The position numbers and the translations under genes were made by a program. From positions 1 through 8,138 of the forward strand of contig JAKQBQ010000176.1 in the NCBI GenBank assembly GCA_029574055.1: DNA of 8,138 nt, written 5' to 3'. Under the pieces are notes generated by a model. It ran no database searches. It saw nothing but the letters and a program-made list of their open reading frames with translations, and was not told the origin of the DNA. Shown here piece by piece: positions 4,791 through 8,138 of the stretch. The DNA comes from Methanobacteriota archaeon. Its GTDB lineage: Archaea; Thermoplasmatota; Thermoplasmata; Methanomassiliicoccales; Methanomethylophilaceae. How positions within the stretch are numbered: position 1 is the stretch's first letter; each line of letters starts with the position of its first letter.

Positions 4791-6088
4791 TAAAACACCC
4801 TCTTGTCTATCACTCTTTTTGCTTTGCCCTCGAACCTCGGAAGCTCGCCGGGGGCTTTGAGCTCTACCACGGCGGCGATCTCCAGGTACTTCCTGAGTTC
4901 GGACTCTATGCGCATCCTCAGGCGCACCAGGTCGGTGACCTTGTCGCTGAACATGTCCGGTTTGAGCTCCACCATTATCCTCATGTTGTCAAGGGCGCCG
5001 TCCCTTGTCACTTCTATCATATACTGGTTCCCGATCTCCGGGATCCTCATCAATGTGTACTCGATCTGCGACGGGAAGACGTTGATGCCTCGTATGATAA
5101 GCATGTCGTCGGACCTGCCGGTGATCTTGGATATCCTCGGGGACGTTCTTCCGCATTCGCACACGTCGTGGTTCAAGGATGTGATATCCCTGATCTTGAA
5201 TCTGACCAGCGGAAAAGCCTCTTTCTGCAGCATGGTCACCACCATCTCCCCCTTCTCGCCGTCCTCCAGGATCTCGCCCGTTTCCGGATCCAGTATCTCA
5301 ACGTACATGTGGTCGCCGCTGATGTGGATCCCGTCTCTTTCCTCGCACTCGGTGAACATAGGGCCCGCCATTTCCGACGTCCCATAGATGTCGTAGGCTC
5401 TGATCCCCATCGTGCTTTCTATCTTGGTCCTCATGCTTTCCGTCCACGGCTCGGCGCCAAGCACGGCTTTTTTCAGGCAGGTGTCCTTTTTGATGTCTAT
5501 GCCCATCTTGTTAGCAACATCGCTCATGTGGATCAGATAGGATGGGGTGCACGCTATCGCCGTTACGTCGAGATCCTGCATGAGCTCCAGCTGCCTTTCG
5601 GTATTCCCGACGCTCGTGGGGACGACGGACGCGCCCACTTTCTCTGCGCCGTAATGGAGCCCCAATCCTCCGGTGAACAACCCGTATCCGTAGGAGACCT
5701 GCAGGATGTCCTTGTCGCCGATCCCTATCGACGTAAGGGCTCTGGCAAGCGAATCTGTCCAGTAATTGAGGTCGTTCTCTGTGTATCCGACGACGGTAGG
5801 TTTCCCGCTCGTCCCGGATGACGCATGGAATCTGATTATGTCTGTGTTGGGAACATTGAAGAGCTTCGTCGGATAGTAATCCCGGAGATCCTGTTTGTAC
5901 ATGAAAGGAAGCTTCCGGACGTCGTCCAGGGAACGTATGTCGTCGGGACGGACGTTCACACTTTTCATCCTGTCGTGGTAGAATTTGTTGGAATTGTACA
6001 GTTTTTCTATGAGGCTCTTGAAACCTGTATACTGAAACTTTCTCATTTCTTCGACAGGCATACATTCCATTTTCTCGTTCCAATACAC
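4790..6088 (-). CDS. paaK: Phenylacetate-CoA ligase family protein (AMP-forming), paralog 2
   Basis: An adenylate-forming aryl-CoA ligase of about 432 residues with the same plan as the protein at 1185-2489. Counted from a TTG at 6094, two codons further upstream, it has the ATP loop SSGTSGKPT (92-100), DIYGTSE (235-241), RFKIRDIT (298-305), the CECG cysteines (312, 314), GRSDDMLIIRGINVFPSQIE (326-345) and the catalytic-lysine segment FEGKAKRVIDKR (421-432). I place the start at GTG 6088 rather than TTG 6094. GGTGG (6096-6100) then sits 7 nt upstream at normal Shine-Dalgarno distance, and the protein begins like its paralog (YWNEKMECMP against FWNKEIETMP). It heads an operon with the ACT sensor and the SelB-like gene. 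Likely role: activation of an exogenous aryl acid for aromatic amino acid synthesis. Which of the two paralogs takes phenylacetate, hydroxyphenylacetate or indoleacetate cannot be told from the sequence. Confidence 0.92.
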   Translation of the reverse strand: MYWNEKMECMPVEEMRKFQYTGFKSLIEKLYNSNKFYHDRMKSVNVRPDDIRSLDDVRKLPFMYKQDLRDYYPTKLFNVPNTDIIRFHASSGTSGKPTVVGYTENDLNYWTDSLARALTSIGIGDKDILQVSYGYGLFTGGLGLHYGAEKVGASVVPTSVGNTERQLELMQDLDVTAIACTPSYLIHMSDVANKMGIDIKKDTCLKKAVLGAEPWTESMRTKIESTMGIRAYDIYGTSEMAGPMFTECEERDGIHISGDHMYVEILDPETGEILEDGEKGEMVVTMLQKEAFPLVRFKIRDITSLNHDVCECGRTSPRISKITGRSDDMLIIRGINVFPSQIEYTLMRIPEIGNQYMIEVTRDGALDNMRIMVELKPDMFSDKVTDLVRLRMRIESELRKYLEIAAVVELKAPGELPRFEGKAKRVIDKRVF

Positions 6089-6132
6089 TTTCAACCACCG
6101 TCAAAACCCGATATTGCTATCCTTATGTTGGT

Positions 6133-6146
6133 TTTATTATATATCA
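6133..6146. promoter_or_regulatory. Shared AT-rich core of two divergent promoters
   Basis: The 14-bp block containing TTATATAT (6137-6144, plus) and ATATATAATAAAA on the minus strand can serve both directions. On the plus strand it lies 18-25 nt before the ATG at 6162, giving a nearly leaderless methyltransferase mRNA. On the minus strand a start about 25 nt away, near 6115, gives paaK2 a leader of about 27 nt, close to that of the other ligase gene. If both are real, one TBP-binding site would have to choose a direction. Confidence 0.5.
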
Positions 6147-6161
6147 CGTGTTATCACGCGC

Positions 6162-6788
6162 ATGGACGGCTCCGCGGAACAAAGGGGAGAAGGAAGTCAG
6201 GCGGACAGCTGGGAAAAATTCTATAAGGAGCACAAACGGCCGTGGAGGGGGATGGGGAAGATAACCCTGGACATCGAACCGGGATCGAAGGTCCTCGACA
6301 TTGGATGCGGCAACGGCAAGACCACTTCCGCCCTTATCAGCATGGGGATGGACGTCGCCGGGCTGGACTTCTCGCCGACGGCTGTGGATCATTGTGTTAA
6401 AACATTCGAAGGGAAAGCGAAGTTCGTGGTGGCCGAGAGCGATGATATTCCATTCGCAGACAGAAGCTTCGACGCTGTCACCGCGGTACATATACTGGAA
6501 CATTTGGACGACGGTCAGCTGGAAGGCACGGTGAAGGAGATATCGAGGGTGCTGGTCCCCGGGGGGTACGTTTTTGTGAGGTCCTTTGCGGTAGGGGATA
6601 TGAGGTCCGAAGGCGGGAGCGAGAGCACGAGGGGCAACGGGATCAGATACAGGTATTACACTGTGGAGGAGATGGAGGATATCTTCAAAGGATTCGAGAT
6701 CGTCAGATCCGAAAGGAAGGACGAGACGACGAGGTTCGGCGCTGTCAGGGTAAGGATCGAATGCCTTTTCCGCCTTCCCGTTCTATGA
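6162..6788 (+). CDS. Class I SAM-dependent methyltransferase (Methyltransf_11 type), substrate unknown
   Basis: A 208-residue cytoplasmic methyltransferase of the small Rossmann type. Motif I is VLDIGCGNGK (44-53), the acidic end of the second strand is Asp69 in AGLDFSP, motif II is FDAVTAVHILEHL (103-115) and motif III is LVPGGYVFVR (131-140). Nothing visible points to the substrate; metabolite and lipid methylation are common in this family. I chose ATG 6162 over an in-frame ATG at 6114. The longer version would begin upstream of the TATA box and encode a hydrophobic tail translated from promoter sequence, whereas 6162 is at leaderless distance from that box and has no Shine-Dalgarno. The gene is divergent from paaK2 and ends in TGA. 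A hairpin (6790-6817) and a T-run (6894-6899) follow. Confidence 0.85.
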   Translation: MDGSAEQRGEGSQADSWEKFYKEHKRPWRGMGKITLDIEPGSKVLDIGCGNGKTTSALISMGMDVAGLDFSPTAVDHCVKTFEGKAKFVVAESDDIPFADRSFDAVTAVHILEHLDDGQLEGTVKEISRVLVPGGYVFVRSFAVGDMRSEGGSESTRGNGIRYRYYTVEEMEDIFKGFEIVRSERKDETTRFGAVRVRIECLFRLPVL

Positions 6789-6789
6789 A

Positions 6790-6817
6790 AGAGCGTTAGG
6801 GAAGCTTACCCCGCTCT
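6790..6817 (+). other. Hairpin just downstream of the methyltransferase stop
   Basis: AGAGCG (6790-6795) pairs with CGCTCT (6812-6817), with an inner GGG/CCC pair (6799-6801, 6809-6811) around an AAGCTT-containing loop. It starts 2 nt after the stop codon. No T-run follows directly, so it is more likely a 3' mRNA structure than the terminator itself. Confidence 0.35.
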
Positions 6818-6883
6818 GCAAATGAGAACCCGGCCAAACTCGATAACGAAACACGTCCAAACCGAGTAAATGATCAACATGCC

Positions 6884-6899
6884 AGATCCGGCTTTTTTG
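6884..6899 (+). terminator. T-run terminator downstream of the methyltransferase gene
   Basis: Six T (6894-6899) directly follow a weak GCC/GGC stem (from about 6882 to 6893). This is the first T-run after the methyltransferase stop and the natural end of its transcript. Confidence 0.45.
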
Positions 6900-7072
6900 A
6901 TACTCATATCCGCCAAGCGCGATTACCATTGTATAGCGGCGTGTCCGTAGCACCTTTCGGATGCTTGCGGGATGGATCTCCGGCGTAGCATAAACGGTGC
7001 TGATAGCCGGAAGGAAGGGCACGGGCAGTTTGGAGTCCCTCTTCCGCCCGCCGGCAGGGTTTGATGGGAAAT
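6900..7072. other. Intergenic stretch with GC-rich inverted segments, no visible gene
   Basis: I found no credible reading frame and no tRNA T-arm. GC-rich segments can pair, mainly GCCGG near 7009 with CCGGC near 7050 and GGAAG with CTTCC inside. They are partly not nested, so no single fold is obvious. It could be a degraded gene, an RNA or spacer. Confidence 0.25.
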
Positions 7073-7108
7073 ATCTTTATCGGACAATGGGAATCAGTGT
7101 CCAAGGTG
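7073..7108 (+). promoter_or_regulatory. Promoter and Shine-Dalgarno of the small membrane protein gene
   Basis: ATCTTTAT (7073-7080) is a fair TATA box that puts the start near 7101. AAGGTG (7103-7108), complementary to the 16S 3' end, follows at once and lies 9 nt before the ATG at 7118. Confidence 0.4.
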
Positions 7109-7117
7109 TAATAGAAA

Positions 7118-7402
7118 ATGAAAGACGATTACAACCAAGTCCCCAGGAACCCTGTGGTGTACGGGATGCTCTCCCTGTTCTGCGGCGTCATTGGCACAGC
7201 GGTAGTGTTCATGATGGAAAGCATGGCCATAGCATCTGTAGGGCTGGGGGCGGTAGGGATGCTGGTGGGAGGTTTCTCCATCAGTATCGCAAGCCATTTT
7301 CCCAACAGCAAAGACAAAGCTTCGTACATGGGCCTCGCCGCCGCAGGCATAATGGCGTCGGTGATAGCATTCATGTTCGGCATCGTGAACGCATTCGGAT
7401 GA
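7118..7402 (+). CDS. Small integral membrane protein, three predicted helices, unknown function
   Basis: I do not recognise a family. The 94-residue product has a short polar N-terminus (MKDDYNQVPRNP) and three hydrophobic stretches at about 13-33, 36-58 and 70-92. A polar HFPNSKDK loop (60-67) lies between the second and third, and the second and third are rich in Gly, Ala and Ser, as in tightly packed helices. By the positive-inside rule the lysine-containing loop 60-67 would be cytoplasmic. ATG 7118 is supported by AAGGTG 9 nt upstream. The next coding stretch begins 9 nt after its TGA if the upstream ATG of the YkgJ-type gene is used, suggesting an operon. Function unknown. Confidence 0.7.
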   Translation: MKDDYNQVPRNPVVYGMLSLFCGVIGTAVVFMMESMAIASVGLGAVGMLVGGFSISIASHFPNSKDKASYMGLAAAGIMASVIAFMFGIVNAFG

Positions 7403-7468
7403 AGTGCTCGCATGGCGGTCTACAGGGGAAAATACGTCCTGAGCGGGTTGAAGTAGATATCTCCGGAG
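7401..7468 (+). other. Possible N-terminal extension of the YkgJ-type gene through an in-frame TAG (pyrrolysine?)
   Basis: In the frame of the downstream gene, ATG 7412 opens 14 codons (MAVYRGKYVLSGLK), then TAG (7454-7456), then ISPE and the ATG at 7469. The upstream ATG has GAAGTG (7401-7406) 5 nt before it, a normal Shine-Dalgarno position, and lies 9 nt after the preceding gene. The ATG at 7469 has GGAG touching it with no spacing. Third codon positions on both sides of the TAG are G/C-rich, as in the neighbours. In a pyrrolysine-using organism this TAG could be translated. The alternatives are a 14-codon upstream peptide or chance. Confidence 0.4.
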
Positions 7469-7948
7469 ATGGAGAAGGATCTGGATCTGGCTTATGAGAT
7501 ATGCATGAGCTACAAGGATGGTTTTCCCTGCGAGATGTGCGGGAAGTGCTGCCGGCAGCCGAACATCGTCGTCCGTCCGGAAGAAGTGGACCGCATTGCG
7601 AAGGCCGCCGGAGTGTCCCTTCACGATTTCATAACGAAATATCTTACCACGACCCCCGACGGAAGGCTGCTTTTCTACAGAACGGATCCCTGCGCTTTTC
7701 TGGACGATGAGAACAGATGCAGGATATGGAGCGACCGGCCGGAGATATGCAGGGATTTTCCTTATGCGGTATCGATGTTCATGAGCAGGGTGTACATTGC
7801 GCTGACGGATGAAAGGGCGGACATAATCGAGATGATCGGCTACATGGACGAGTCATGGCCATGCACAACGGTGATCAAGTCCACAATATCCGAAAAGATC
7901 AGGGAAACGAGGCAGGCGAAGACTGATGATTCAAATGATATTCGTTGA
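7469..7948 (+). CDS. YkgJ-type CxxCxxCC metal-cluster-binding protein
   Basis: A member of the zinc/iron-chelating cysteine-cluster family (YkgJ, UPF0153, CxxCxxCC domain), 159 residues from this start. The diagnostic motif is CEMCGKCC (21-28), followed by VVRPEEVDRIAKAAGVS (34-50), a single cysteine at 75 (DPCAFL), Cys84 (CRIW) and Cys94 in RPEICRDFPY (90-99), the usual order of the eight-cysteine family core. The family probably binds a zinc or iron-sulfur centre, and its biochemical role is not established. The start is uncertain: ATG 7469 lacks a spaced Shine-Dalgarno, ATG 7504 would still retain the motif, and the frame continues upstream through one TAG to ATG 7412. If that TAG is read, the gene is 7412-7948 with 178 residues. 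It is probably cotranscribed with the membrane protein upstream and ends in TGA, convergent with the gene at the right edge. Confidence 0.85.
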   Translation: MEKDLDLAYEICMSYKDGFPCEMCGKCCRQPNIVVRPEEVDRIAKAAGVSLHDFITKYLTTTPDGRLLFYRTDPCAFLDDENRCRIWSDRPEICRDFPYAVSMFMSRVYIALTDERADIIEMIGYMDESWPCTTVIKSTISEKIRETRQAKTDDSNDIR

Positions 7949-7983
7949 CCCTCGAGGCAGCCTCTCTACTTACGTGCAAACAG

Positions 7984-7992
7984 TTATATAAA
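7984..7992. promoter_or_regulatory. TATA-like element with no assigned gene
   Basis: TTATATAAA reads as TTTATATAA on the minus strand, where it fits the archaeal TATA consensus best. A minus-strand start near 7962 would produce RNA antisense to the 3' end of the YkgJ-type gene. A plus-strand start near 8013 would be antisense to the gene at the right edge. Neither leads to a visible reading frame, so this may be AT-rich spacer. Confidence 0.25.
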
Positions 7993-8002
7993 TACTTATG
8001 CA

Positions 8003-8012
8003 TACAAAAAAA
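8003..8012 (-). terminator. T-run terminator of the minus-strand gene at the right edge
   Basis: The minus strand has seven consecutive T about 14 nt after the TAA of the gene at 8026. This is a normal archaeal intrinsic terminator. Confidence 0.5.
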
Positions 8013-8025
8013 CTGTGTTCGGTAA

Positions 8026-8138
8026 TTACTCTGAGCCCGCCAGGTTCTTCCTCACTTCCTTATACTGATCGAAGGTCAGCACCTTCCAGTAGAGTTCGGC
8101 GGCCATCATGTCCAGGTTCCTCGACCTCAGCGTCTCGG
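8026..8138 (-). CDS. 3' end of an unidentified gene (36 codons visible)
   Basis: The minus strand is open from the window edge to TAA (8026-8028), giving a 36-residue C-terminus. It starts ETLRSRNLDMM and continues through AAELYWKVLTFDQYKE to VRKNLAGSE. The codons (CTG, AAG, AGG, AAC, GCC) match the genome's other genes, and a T-run terminator follows the stop, so it is very probably a real coding end. It looks helical and charged. There is too little to name a family. It is convergent with the YkgJ-type gene, with 77 nt between stop codons. Confidence 0.6.
   Translation of the reverse strand, partial: ETLRSRNLDMMAAELYWKVLTFDQYKEVRKNLAGSE

Noticed and set aside
6089..6094. TTG start for paaK paralog 2
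   Set aside because: The GGTGG ribosome-binding sequence would touch the TTG. GTG at 6088 has proper spacing and matches the N-terminus of the paralog.
6114..6161. Longer N-terminus of the methyltransferase from ATG 6114
   Set aside because: It would be encoded by the promoter itself. The TATA box at 6137 fits a leaderless start at 6162.
6940..7070. tRNA, SRP helix-8-like GGAAGGAAG stretch or riboswitch in the spacer
   Set aside because: No T-arm consensus and no CCA-proximal pairing. The GGAAGGAAG stretch lacks the AGCAG partner loop, and no riboswitch core is recognisable.
1..8138. CRISPR array, insertion sequence or transposase
   Set aside because: No regularly spaced repeats, no transposase-like frame and no terminal inverted repeats with target duplications were seen.

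Overview
The window looks like a chromosomal segment of a pyrrolysine-using methanogenic archaeon, most likely from Methanomassiliicoccales or close Thermoplasmata relatives. The evidence is a recognisable pyrrolysine-biosynthesis gene (pylD, 5' end cut by the window), archaeal TATA boxes about 25 nt before inferred transcript starts, start sites that look leaderless, a GTPase-degenerate SelB-like factor typical of methanogens, and no TAG stop codon among the 11 genes that end here. The lineage is an inference from gene content; no rRNA marker is present.

Layout. 1-596 is the end of pylD (+). 630-1184 is a flavodoxin-fold FMN/Fe-S-type reductase (+) with its own palindromic TATA region. It abuts, with no gap, the convergent gene at 1185-2489 (-), the first of two phenylacetate-CoA ligase (PaaK) paralogs. 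2490-3393 is a gene-poor stretch holding a small hypothetical gene (-) with a near-perfect Shine-Dalgarno, and a strong candidate structured RNA at 2992-3221 (+). The RNA has a TATA box, a closing helix that starts at the predicted transcript start, and a T-run just after the 3' strand of that helix. 3394-6088 is a tightly coupled minus-strand operon: paaK2, a double ACT-domain sensor and a SelB-like protein without GTPase motifs. It is divergent, over a shared AT-rich promoter, from a SAM methyltransferase at 6162-6788 (+). 6789-7117 is an intergenic stretch with a terminator and hairpins. 7118-7948 (+) holds a three-helix small membrane protein and a CxxCxxCC (YkgJ-type) metal-cluster protein. 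The latter's frame continues upstream through a single in-frame TAG to a better-placed start. The right edge holds the 3' end of an unidentified minus-strand gene.

How they may work together. PaaK plus ACT is the module that, in anaerobic archaea, activates aryl acids (phenylacetate, indoleacetate type) for reductive carboxylation to aromatic amino acids by indolepyruvate oxidoreductase. The ACT protein would sense amino acids. Pyrrolysine synthesis by pylD makes the in-frame amber codon before the YkgJ-type gene, and the nearby SelB-like factor, the items most worth testing. The structured RNA is the best candidate here for something undescribed.
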